Assembly: GCF_000735585.1 (NCBI RefSeq)
Contig: NZ_JNNO01000016.1
Span: 1-64,000, forward strand
Source of the DNA: Devosia sp. LC5
GTDB lineage: Bacteria > Pseudomonadota > Alphaproteobacteria > Rhizobiales > Devosiaceae
Direction: 5' to 3'
DNA length: 64,000 bases
Part shown: positions 16,460 through 24,087 of the stretch, one piece after another
How positions within the stretch are numbered: the stretch's first letter is position 1
Layout: every line of letters starts with the position of its first letter
Made by a program: the position numbers and the translations under genes
The notes under the pieces: model-generated
Database searches by the model: none
What the model was told of the DNA's origin: nothing
What the model saw: the letters and a program-made list of their open reading frames with translations, nothing else

Positions 16460-17353
16460 ATGATCAAGATAGTCATCCTGGGCTCCGCGGCAGGCGGGGG
16501 CCTGCCGCAATGGAATTGCGGGTGCGACAATTGCCTTGCAGCACGACGCGAGCCGGGCCTGCGCGCGAGCCAGGCTTCGATCGCCATTAGCGGGGATGGC
16601 GAGCATTGGTTTTTGATCAATGCGTCGCCTGATCTGCGCCAGCAGGTCATCGATACGCCAGCCCTGCATCCTCGTGCTCTCAGGCACAGCCCGATTGCCG
16701 GGGTGATCCTGACCAATGGCGAGGTCGATGCGGTGACGGGCTTGCTGTCGCTGCGCGAAGGCTCGCCCTTTGCCCTTTATGCGCATCAGCGCGTGCAGGC
16801 GATTTTGCGGGCCAACAGCATTTTCAATGCGCTGAACCCGGAAAAGGTGAAGCGCATCGCCATCGAGACGGATGCGGTCTTCGAGCCGACGCTGCCCGAT
16901 GGTTCCGGCTCGGGGCTGCTCATCGAGCCCTTCATCGCCCCCGGCAAAACCGCGCTTTATCTCGAAGGCGCGGCCGAGAATGACGAGGGCGATACGCTGG
17001 GCCTGCGTATCACGCGCAATGGCAAGGTACTGGTCTTCCTCGCCGCCTGCTCTGCCGTTACGCCTGAAGTCGCCGAAAAGCTGGCCGGGGCCGATCTCGT
17101 CTTTTTCGACGGTACGTTGTGGCGCGATGATGAATTGATCGCCCTGGGCTTGGGACCAAAAACCGGGCAGCGCATGGGCCATATCGCCATGGATGTGGCC
17201 ATGCCGGCGCTGGCGGGGCTCGAGATCGGCCGCAAGGTCTTCCTGCATATCAACAATTCAAACCCGGCCTGGCGGCGCGATGCGCCTGAGCGGCAGGCAA
17301 TAGAACAGGCAGGATGGATCATTCCTGCCGATGGGATGGAGATGATGCTTTGA
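16460..17353 (+). CDS. pqqB: PQQ biosynthesis protein PqqB
   Basis: Metallo-beta-lactamase-fold non-haem iron/zinc protein of PQQ synthesis; recent work on the family assigns it hydroxylation of the Glu-Tyr derived intermediate. 297 residues. It opens IKIVILGSAAGGGLPQWNC with the characteristic cysteine cluster C20-x-C22-x2-C25. Family stretches I-N-A-S-P-D-L-R and F-F-D-G-T-L-W-x-D-D-E are present. Starts 27 bp after pqqA with GAGG at the right distance. Normal length. Confidence 0.96.
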   Translation: MIKIVILGSAAGGGLPQWNCGCDNCLAARREPGLRASQASIAISGDGEHWFLINASPDLRQQVIDTPALHPRALRHSPIAGVILTNGEVDAVTGLLSLREGSPFALYAHQRVQAILRANSIFNALNPEKVKRIAIETDAVFEPTLPDGSGSGLLIEPFIAPGKTALYLEGAAENDEGDTLGLRITRNGKVLVFLAACSAVTPEVAEKLAGADLVFFDGTLWRDDELIALGLGPKTGQRMGHIAMDVAMPALAGLEIGRKVFLHINNSNPAWRRDAPERQAIEQAGWIIPADGMEMML

Positions 17354-17358
17354 CGGCC

Positions 17359-18114
17359 ATGACAGCTTTTTCGGTCGCGTCCGACGCGCGGCTCGACAAT
17401 GCCGAAGATTTGGAAGCGCAGCTGCGCGCCATCGGCGCCATTCGCTACCACAACCTGCATCCCTTTCATCACCTGCTGCATGGCGGCAAGCTGAACAAGG
17501 GCCAGGTGCAGGCCTGGGCGCTCAACCGCTATTATTATCAAAGCTCGATTCCGCTGAAAGACGCCGTGGTCATTTCTCGCTTCCGCGACCGGGCGACCCG
17601 CATTGAATGGCGCCACCGCATCGAGGATCATGATGGCGATGTGGGGAGCGAAGGCGGTATCGAACGCTGGCTGCAACTGACCTCGGGCCTGGGCCTCGAC
17701 AATGACTACGTCGAATCCGCCGAGGGCATTCTGCCGGCCACGCGCTTTGCAGTGGATGCCTATATCCATTTCGTGCGAGACCGCAGCCCGCTGGAAGCCA
17801 TCGCCTCCTCGCTGACCGAACTCTTCGCGCCCAATCTGCATCAAGAGCGGATTTCGGGCATGCTGGAGCATTACGACTTCATCAATCCCGGCGTGATGAG
17901 CTATTTCAAGCGCCGGCTGGAACAGGCCCCGCGCGATGCCAATTTCGCGCTCGATTACGTCAAGGCCAATGCCAGGACCCCGGCTGAGCGGCAGGCGGTG
18001 TGCAATGCGCTGATCTTCAAGACCAATGTGCTCTGGGTGCAGCTCGATGCCCTCTATCACGCCTATGTCGAGGGGCATGTGCCGCCGGGCGCTTTCGTGC
18101 CGGCTGCATCATGA
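17359..18114 (+). CDS. pqqC: Pyrroloquinoline-quinone synthase PqqC
   Basis: Cofactor-free oxidase that performs the final ring closure and eight-electron oxidation to PQQ. 251 residues, family length. Key stretch YHNLHPFHHLLHGGKL near residue 27 and Y-Y-Y-Q near residue 57 provide the His/Tyr/Arg residues around the substrate. The start is ATG at 17359; a TTG at 17350 overlapping the pqqB stop is possible and would add three residues. Overlaps pqqD by four bases (ATGA). Confidence 0.96.
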   Translation: MTAFSVASDARLDNAEDLEAQLRAIGAIRYHNLHPFHHLLHGGKLNKGQVQAWALNRYYYQSSIPLKDAVVISRFRDRATRIEWRHRIEDHDGDVGSEGGIERWLQLTSGLGLDNDYVESAEGILPATRFAVDAYIHFVRDRSPLEAIASSLTELFAPNLHQERISGMLEHYDFINPGVMSYFKRRLEQAPRDANFALDYVKANARTPAERQAVCNALIFKTNVLWVQLDALYHAYVEGHVPPGAFVPAAS

Positions 18115-18434
18115 CCGAGTTTATCGCCCCGGCCACACGGCGTCGCATGAGCGTGAGCGAGGCCAGCGTGCCCACCCTGGCGCGGGGTACGAAATTGCGG
18201 CTCGATGAGACCCGGCAGCGCTGGGTGCTGCTGGTGCCCGAGCGGGTGATGGCGCCCGACGAGATCGCCGTCGAGGTGCTCAAGCTCTGCGATGGGCGGC
18301 GCAGCGTTGCTGACATTACCGACCATCTGGCCGCCATCTACAATGCGCCGCGCGAGGAGATTGCCCGCGACATCATCGCCATGCTGCAGGATCTGGCGGA
18401 TTCCGGCTTTCTGGTCGAGGCGGCAAAGCCATGA
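18111..18434 (+). CDS. pqqD: PqqA-binding chaperone PqqD
   Basis: RiPP recognition element protein that presents PqqA to the radical-SAM enzyme PqqE. 107 residues; the first ~20 residues are a variable extension, and the conserved domain begins at P-T-L-A-R-G-T-K-L-R-L-D. Typical features are W-V-L-L-x-P-E-R, C-D-G-R-x-S-V-A-D-I and L-A-D-S-G-F-L-V. Four-base overlaps with both pqqC and pqqE show tight translational coupling. Confidence 0.96.
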   Translation: MTEFIAPATRRRMSVSEASVPTLARGTKLRLDETRQRWVLLVPERVMAPDEIAVEVLKLCDGRRSVADITDHLAAIYNAPREEIARDIIAMLQDLADSGFLVEAAKP

Positions 18435-19606
18435 GCCCGGCACTGAGCGATGCCAATGATGGTCTCGCCGTCCTCGAAGGCCAATCCGTTGCGCAAGCCT
18501 ATGGCATTCCGTTGGCGGTGCTGCTGGAAATGACCCATCGTTGCCCGCTGCAATGCGGCTATTGTTCCAATCCGGTGGAAATGGAGCGGGCGGGCAATGA
18601 GCTGACCACTGACGAGTGGAAGAAGGTGCTGACCGAGCTGGCCGAAATCGGCGTGCTGCAGGTGCATTTTTCCGGCGGCGAACCCAGCGTGCGCAAAGAT
18701 CTGGTCGAGCTGGTGCGCCATGCCAATGACCTGGGGCTCTATACTAATCTCATCACATCGGCCGTGCTGATCACCAAGGAGCGCCTCACCGAGATAGCCG
18801 ATGCGGGGCTGGCTCATATCCAGATCAGCTTCCAGGCCAATGATCCGGCGCTGGCCAATCGCATTGGCGGCTTCAAGAATGGCCATGCCAAAAAGCTCGA
18901 AGTGGCGCAGTGGTCGCGCGAACTGGGCCTACCGCTCACCGTCAATGCGGTGATGCATCGGCAGAACCTGCATGAGCTGCGCGACATGATTGCGCTGGCC
19001 GTGCAGCTCGACGCCGACCGGATCGAGGTCGCCAATGTGCAGTATTACGGCTGGGCGCTGAAGAACCGCGCGGCGCTGATGCCGACCATCGAGCAGATCG
19101 ATGAGGCCACGGCGATTGTCGAGGAAGAGCGCGAGCGGCTGCGCGGCATTCTCGATATCGATTTCGTGGTGCCCGACTATTATGCCCTGCGCCCCAAGAA
19201 ATGCATGGGCGGCTGGGGACGGCAGTTTTTCAACATCACGCCCTCGGGTAGAATCCTGCCATGTCACGCCGCCGAGACGATCACCGAGCTCAATTTTGAA
19301 TCGGTGCGCTCCAATCATTCCATCGCCTGGATCTGGCAGAATTCGGATGCCTTCAACCGCTATCGCGGCACCGGCTGGATGCCCGAGCCGTGTCAGAGCT
19401 GCGCCTTCAAGGAGATCGATTATGGCGGCTGCCGCTGCCAGGCTTTTGCGCTGACCGGCAATGCTGGCAATGCCGATCCGGCCTGCCACCTGTCGCCGCT
19501 GCATGAGAGCATTTTCAAAACCGCCGAGCGGGAATCGAGCGAGGGCGGCGATCGCTTCATTTATCGCAATTTCGCCGGCGGGATGCTGGAGCCGGAGCTG
19601 CCATGA
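18431..19606 (+). CDS. pqqE: Radical SAM enzyme PqqE
   Basis: Forms the carbon-carbon link between Glu and Tyr of PqqA. 391 residues. Radical-SAM CxxxCxxC is C38, C42 and C45 in HRCPLQCGYCSNP, followed by a FSGGEP motif. The C-terminal SPASM domain has several cysteines (CMGGWG, ILPCHAAE, CQSCAF, GGCRCQAF) for auxiliary iron-sulphur clusters. The gene end overlaps the next start by four bases (ATGA), so the hydrolase behind it belongs to the operon. Confidence 0.97.
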   Translation: MSPALSDANDGLAVLEGQSVAQAYGIPLAVLLEMTHRCPLQCGYCSNPVEMERAGNELTTDEWKKVLTELAEIGVLQVHFSGGEPSVRKDLVELVRHANDLGLYTNLITSAVLITKERLTEIADAGLAHIQISFQANDPALANRIGGFKNGHAKKLEVAQWSRELGLPLTVNAVMHRQNLHELRDMIALAVQLDADRIEVANVQYYGWALKNRAALMPTIEQIDEATAIVEEERERLRGILDIDFVVPDYYALRPKKCMGGWGRQFFNITPSGRILPCHAAETITELNFESVRSNHSIAWIWQNSDAFNRYRGTGWMPEPCQSCAFKEIDYGGCRCQAFALTGNAGNADPACHLSPLHESIFKTAERESSEGGDRFIYRNFAGGMLEPELP

Positions 19607-20574
19607 CGCCACCGGACGGCGGGGGCGATCCCTTCGCGCCGCTCACCAGCCAGATGCTCGATGTTGGTGACGGACATAGCCTTTATGTCGAAACCGTGGG
19701 CCGCGCCGATGGCATTCCCGCCGTCTATCTGCATGGCGGCCCAGGCAGCGGCTGCCAGCCATCGCATCGGCGGCTGTTCAACCCGGCACGGTTTCGCGCG
19801 TTGCTGTTCGACCAGCGCGGGGCAGGGCGCAGCCGGCCGGCTCGGTCGCGTGAGCACAACACTATTCAGCATCTGATCGCCGATATGGAGCTTGCGCGGA
19901 CTGCGCTGGGGATCGAGCGCTGGCTGGTGGTCGGCGGCAGTTGGGGCGCGACCCTGGGGCTGGCTTATGCGCAAACCTTTCCTGAGCGGGTTAGCGGGCT
20001 GGTGCTTCGCGCAACGTTTCTGGGCACGCGGGCCGAGTTGGACTGGGCTTTTGGTACGGGGCTCAGCGCGTTCCATCCGGGGCTCTACGAGGACTTCCTG
20101 AGCATCCTCACCCCGCACGAGCGGCTCAGCCCGCTTGATGCCTATTTTCGCCGCATCCTCGATCCCAATCCGGCAATCCACGGCCCCGCTGCTCGCGCCT
20201 GGCATGATACCGAACGGGTGCTGTCGGAGGCTCGGCCGGGTATGAATCGGCTTGATCTGGACGACATCCACAATGGCGGCCGGCTGCCGGCAACTGCCTT
20301 TATGGAAGCGCATTACTTTGCGCAGGACTCGTTTCTGGCGACGGGCCAATTGCTGGCCGGGGCCGGGCGGCTCAAGTCTATTCCGGGGGTGATCGTGCAG
20401 GGGCAGTTTGACCTGCTGTGTCCGCCTGCGATGTCATATGCACTGGCAAAGACATGGGGGAATGCGGAGATTGTGCTGGTCGAGGGGGCGGGGCACGCCA
20501 TGTCGGAGCCGGGGGTGACGGAAGCGGTGGTGGCGGGGATCAACGCTCTAGCGATCAATCACCCGCGCCAATAG
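19603..20574 (+). CDS. Prolyl-aminopeptidase-like alpha/beta hydrolase in pqq operon
   Basis: Family S33 proline iminopeptidase, 323 residues. Oxyanion motif HGGPGSG at residues 44-50, D-Q-R-G-A-G-R-S near 70, and nucleophile Ser113 in GGSWG; the acid Asp and final His fall in Q-F-D-L-L-C-P-P and G-A-G-H-A-M. These enzymes usually remove N-terminal Pro or other residues from short peptides. It is joined to pqqE by an ATGA overlap and no pqqF/pqqG protease is visible, so a role in trimming the modified PqqA or its fragments is attractive but unproved. Its 3' end overlaps the convergent dipeptidase gene by 27 bp. Confidence 0.87.
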   Translation: MTPPDGGGDPFAPLTSQMLDVGDGHSLYVETVGRADGIPAVYLHGGPGSGCQPSHRRLFNPARFRALLFDQRGAGRSRPARSREHNTIQHLIADMELARTALGIERWLVVGGSWGATLGLAYAQTFPERVSGLVLRATFLGTRAELDWAFGTGLSAFHPGLYEDFLSILTPHERLSPLDAYFRRILDPNPAIHGPAARAWHDTERVLSEARPGMNRLDLDDIHNGGRLPATAFMEAHYFAQDSFLATGQLLAGAGRLKSIPGVIVQGQFDLLCPPAMSYALAKTWGNAEIVLVEGAGHAMSEPGVTEAVVAGINALAINHPRQ

Positions 20575-21597
20575 GTCCAGCCAATTGCCATGCGCCAGCC
20601 GCTGTACCAGCGCCTCACCAAACCCATGCTGCTGCATGGCCTCGATCAATACTTGCAGCCCCGCCGATGAACCAATCGCCGCGGGCAGCATGGCTCCGTC
20701 GAAATCCGAGCCCAGGCCCACTCGCGTCTCGCCGACCGCCTCGATCATCGCGTCGAGATGGCGTAACAGGACATCCAGTCCGGTATCCGGCCGCCATGCG
20801 CCGTCGGGCCGCAGGAAGCCGGTGGCGAAGTTGAGGCCCACCATGCCGTCGCTGTCGCGGACGGCTTTGAGCTGATCGGCGGTGAGATTGCGCGGATTGG
20901 GGCAGATGGCGTGGACATTGGAATGGGTGGCCACCAATGGGGCGGTCGAGAGTTCGGCCACGTCCCAAAAGCCTTTTTCGGTGATGTGGGACAGATCGAT
21001 CAGTATGCCGAGCCGGTTGCAGGCGACGACGAGGCGCTTGCCCGCTTCGGTGAGCCCCGGGCCGGTATCGGGCGAGCCGGGGAAGTTGAACGGCACGCCA
21101 TGGCCGAAAATATTGTCCCGGCTCCAGACCGGACCAAGCGAGCGCAGGCCCGCGGCATAGAGCATATCGAGAAACTGCAGATCGGCGTCGATTGCCTCGA
21201 CACCTTCGAGATGCAGCACCGCGGCAATCTTGCCAGCCGCCATGGCGGCCTTGATCTGCGCTGTATTGCGGCAGACGGCGAGGGCACCGGCAGCTTCCAG
21301 CCGATAGAGCAGGCTGATCTGTTTGATCGCCATGGCCTGGGCCGGCTCAAGCTCGAGCGGCAGCGGCGCCATGTCGAAGGCCATGCCGGGGGGCAGGGCG
21401 CCATCGGGTTTTTTCGGCGAGGGGCAGAACACGGCGAAGATTCCACCGGAAAAGCCGCCTGTCCTGGCCTTGATCAGGTCGATATGGCTGGCAAATGAGC
21501 CGGTGAGGAAGGCTGCGACCGGATCGGCGACATCGGAGGTCGCCAGATGGCCCAGAATATCGTTATGGCCATCAAAGACCGGAATAGGCTCGCTCAT
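20548..21597 (-). CDS. Membrane-dipeptidase family (M19) dipeptidase
   Basis: Zinc dipeptidase of the renal dipeptidase family, 349 residues. Metal ligands are visible as FDGHNDILGH (residues 8-17), the bridging Glu in LHLEGVEAID, and His in VATHSNVHAI; G-L-G-S-D-F-D-G closes the barrel. No signal peptide is seen, as in many bacterial members that act on dipeptides in the cytoplasm. Convergent with, and overlapping, the pqq-linked hydrolase, and 10 bp downstream of the sigma-54 regulator stop/start boundary on the same strand as that regulator. It may be co-transcribed with the regulator. Confidence 0.9.
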   Translation of the reverse strand: MSEPIPVFDGHNDILGHLATSDVADPVAAFLTGSFASHIDLIKARTGGFSGGIFAVFCPSPKKPDGALPPGMAFDMAPLPLELEPAQAMAIKQISLLYRLEAAGALAVCRNTAQIKAAMAAGKIAAVLHLEGVEAIDADLQFLDMLYAAGLRSLGPVWSRDNIFGHGVPFNFPGSPDTGPGLTEAGKRLVVACNRLGILIDLSHITEKGFWDVAELSTAPLVATHSNVHAICPNPRNLTADQLKAVRDSDGMVGLNFATGFLRPDGAWRPDTGLDVLLRHLDAMIEAVGETRVGLGSDFDGAMLPAAIGSSAGLQVLIEAMQQHGFGEALVQRLAHGNWLDLLARVIDR

Positions 21598-21606
21598 ACC
21601 CTGCCG

Positions 21607-23091
21607 TCATGCTGCGTCGTTGATCAATTCCTCAGCCAGACCATATTCGTGCAACTTGCGGTAGAGGGTGGAGCGGCCAATTTTGAGGGCGCGCGCGACG
21701 CGCGACATGCGCCCGCCATGATGCTCGATGGCAAAAACGATGGCGGCGCGCTCGATTTCGGCAAGAGCGGCGATTTCGCCCGAGGCATCGAGAAAGCGGT
21801 CGGGCGCGGCGGGTTGTTCTTCAAACGCCCGCTGGCGGGCGGTTGCGGTGTCGATATGGATAGGGGCGGCAGGCACCGGCACGGCCTCGATAGCCGACAC
21901 GGCTGTTTCGCGGCCCGAGGCCTGGGCGATGATCTGGGGGAAATCCACTGTTTCAAGGAAAGCGCCGTCGCTGAGCACAATGGCGCGATAAACCGCGTTT
22001 TCCAGTTGGCGCACATTGCCCGGCCAATCATAGCCGAGCAGCAAATCAAGCGCGGCGGGGGAGAGCCCCAGCACCCGCTTGCCGGCTTCGGCTGAAAAGC
22101 GGGCGATGAACATGGACACCAGTGCCGGCACATCTTCCATACGCTCGCGCAGGGGCGGCACATAGATGGGGAAGACGTTGAGGCGGTAGTACAGGTCTTC
22201 GCGGAATTCGCCGGATTTGGCGAGATTGAGCAGCCGCCGATTGGTGGCCGAGATGACGCGGACATTGACCCGCTCGGTGCGGCTGGCGCCGACCGGCTCG
22301 ATCTCGCCATCCTGCAGCGCGCGCAGCAATTTGACCTGGGTGTCGGGCGGCAGCTCGCCGATTTCATCGAGAAACAGGGTGCCGCTATGGGCTTCGGCAA
22401 ACTTGCCCGGCTGGTCGGCAATGGCGCCGGTAAAGGCGCCTTTCTTGTGCCCGAATAATACGGATTCCACCAGATTGGGCGGAATGGCTCCGCAATTGAC
22501 GGTGATGAAGGGCTTGCCCGCGCGCTCGCCGGAGCCCTGGATGATGCGGGCGACCAGCTCCTTGCCGACCCCGGTTTCGCCCTCGATCAGCACGGGAATG
22601 GTGGATTTGGCGGCTTTGGCGCAGAGCGTCAGCACGCGGCCCATGGTGGAGGCCTTGGCGATCATATCAGCGGCGGTGAAGGTGCCGGTCTTGCGGGCAT
22701 GTTCGGCGCGAATTGCCGCTTCAAGCGTATCGAGCTTCATGGCATTGCGCAGCGAGATGACCAGTCGCTCAGGCGATACCGGTTTGACGAAATAGTCCGC
22801 CGCGCCCTGGCGCATGGCCGAGATGACGGTTTCGAGCGAGGCATTGGCCGTCTGGATGATGACGGGCGTGGTCAGCCGCTCGCGGCGCATCGCCTCCATC
22901 ACCGCCATCCCGTCGAGATCGGGCATGACCAGATCAAGGATCATGGCGCCGATATTGCGGTCCTCGCGCAGAATGGTCAGCGCCTGTTCGCCCCCGGTGG
23001 CGGTCAGCGGCTTGAAGCCGGCACGGTTGGCGATTTCGGCGGTCAGCCGCAGCTGTACCGGATCATCGTCGACAACCAGAACTCGCGTCAT
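21607..23091 (-). CDS. Orphan sigma-54-dependent response regulator (NtrC/TacA type)
   Basis: 494 residues in three parts: receiver (1-120, MTRVLVVDDDPVQLRL with DD and phosphorylatable Asp in MILDLVMPDLDG), AAA+ sigma-54 activator (about 135-370, Walker A GETGVGKE, GAFTGA loop that touches sigma-54, Walker B TLFLDEIGE) and a Fis-type HTH at the C terminus (RVARALKIGRSTLYRKLHEYG). I prefer ATG at 23091, because GAGG lies 5 bases before it; an upstream ATG at 23106 has no such site. No histidine kinase is adjacent. A CtrA-type box lies 71 bp upstream, so it may belong to cell-cycle or motility control like Caulobacter TacA or FlbD. Confidence 0.9.
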   Translation of the reverse strand: MTRVLVVDDDPVQLRLTAEIANRAGFKPLTATGGEQALTILREDRNIGAMILDLVMPDLDGMAVMEAMRRERLTTPVIIQTANASLETVISAMRQGAADYFVKPVSPERLVISLRNAMKLDTLEAAIRAEHARKTGTFTAADMIAKASTMGRVLTLCAKAAKSTIPVLIEGETGVGKELVARIIQGSGERAGKPFITVNCGAIPPNLVESVLFGHKKGAFTGAIADQPGKFAEAHSGTLFLDEIGELPPDTQVKLLRALQDGEIEPVGASRTERVNVRVISATNRRLLNLAKSGEFREDLYYRLNVFPIYVPPLRERMEDVPALVSMFIARFSAEAGKRVLGLSPAALDLLLGYDWPGNVRQLENAVYRAIVLSDGAFLETVDFPQIIAQASGRETAVSAIEAVPVPAAPIHIDTATARQRAFEEQPAAPDRFLDASGEIAALAEIERAAIVFAIEHHGGRMSRVARALKIGRSTLYRKLHEYGLAEELINDAA

Positions 23092-23161
23092 ACTTACCTC
23101 AGGCATTGATCCCGGCAGCGAATCTGGTGTGCCGTTTTGGGAGGAGGATGGGGCAAGGGGT

Positions 23162-23176
23162 TTAAGAGGGGATTAA
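23162..23176. promoter_or_regulatory. Candidate CtrA box
   Basis: TTAA-N7-TTAA followed by C, the full consensus for CtrA binding in alphaproteobacteria. It lies in the divergent region between the sigma-54 response regulator (71 bp from its start) and the META-domain gene (86 bp from its start). Such an AT-rich pair is unusual in this GC-rich sequence. Confidence 0.55.
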
Positions 23177-23262
23177 CTGTGTGGGATTTTGGGGGAATGG
23201 GCATCCAATGGACGGCCCGACCCCCGCTCGCTAGGATCGCCCGAACACAAAGGGAAGGCATT

Positions 23263-24012
23263 ATGGTCCTCAGAATTTTCGCAAGGCTGGCAACGATCAT
23301 CGTCCTCCTATCCGCAGCACCCGCAATGGCCGACGGCGCCGTGCTCAGCGGTACGGTGTTCTTCCGCGAGCGCATCATGTTGCCCGATACGGCCAAGGTA
23401 ACAGTGCAGTTGCTCGACGTTTCGCTGGCCGACGCCCCCGCCAAGCTGCTGGGAGAAGCCACAGCGACTGGCAAGTCGCCGCCCTATGCCTATGTCATTC
23501 CCTATGACCCCGATGCGATCGTGCCCGGCCACCGCTATACGGTGTCCGCCCGCATCGCCGAGGGCGACAAGCTGCTCTTTATCTCGACCACGCATAATAG
23601 CGTCTTCGGTTCTGGCACCGACGCCACTGAAATCCTGGTCGAGCGCGTTGCCGAGGCCATTTCCGCTTCCAGTGATGGGTGGCCGGAAGGGCGCTGGCTG
23701 GCCGAGGACATTAATGGCGGTGGGGTGATCGATAATTTGCAGACGGTGCTGGAATTCGCACCTGATGGGCAGGTGGGCGGCATGGCGGGCTGCAACCGTT
23801 TCGGGGGCAAGGCCAGCATTGATGGTTCGGCGCTCAGTTTTGGCGATCTGTTCTCGACCGAAATGGCCTGTGCGCCGGCCGTGATGGATCAGGAGGCCAA
23901 GTTCCTCGACGCGCTGGGGCGGGTGGCGAGCTACCGGCTCGACAATGCTCGCGGCAAGCTGATCCTGCTCGATGCAGCAGGCAATGACATCGTCGTTCTC
24001 GCCCGGATTTGA
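23263..24012 (+). CDS. Secreted YbaY-like plus META-domain protein
   Basis: 249 residues. Signal peptide of about 23 residues ending AMADG, then a YbaY-type beta domain (about 28-125, GTVFFRERIMLPDTAKVTVQLLDVSLADAPA and PYAYVIPYDPD), and a C-terminal META/HslJ domain (about 150-245, RWLAEDINGGGVIDN, GCNRFGGKA, CAPAVMDQEAKFLDAL). Both domains occur in envelope proteins tied to stress or antibiotic tolerance in other bacteria; the biochemical job is unknown. The longer upstream frame is rejected because GGGAAGG stands before the 23263 ATG and the signal peptide starts there. Confidence 0.87.
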   Translation: MVLRIFARLATIIVLLSAAPAMADGAVLSGTVFFRERIMLPDTAKVTVQLLDVSLADAPAKLLGEATATGKSPPYAYVIPYDPDAIVPGHRYTVSARIAEGDKLLFISTTHNSVFGSGTDATEILVERVAEAISASSDGWPEGRWLAEDINGGGVIDNLQTVLEFAPDGQVGGMAGCNRFGGKASIDGSALSFGDLFSTEMACAPAVMDQEAKFLDALGRVASYRLDNARGKLILLDAAGNDIVVLARI

Positions 24013-24087
24013 CGGCGGTGCCCTTCCAATCGCCGCCCTCGCTGGCTAAGGTCCGCGCGCAATTGGACCAGCCGGAGAGAGCACGCC

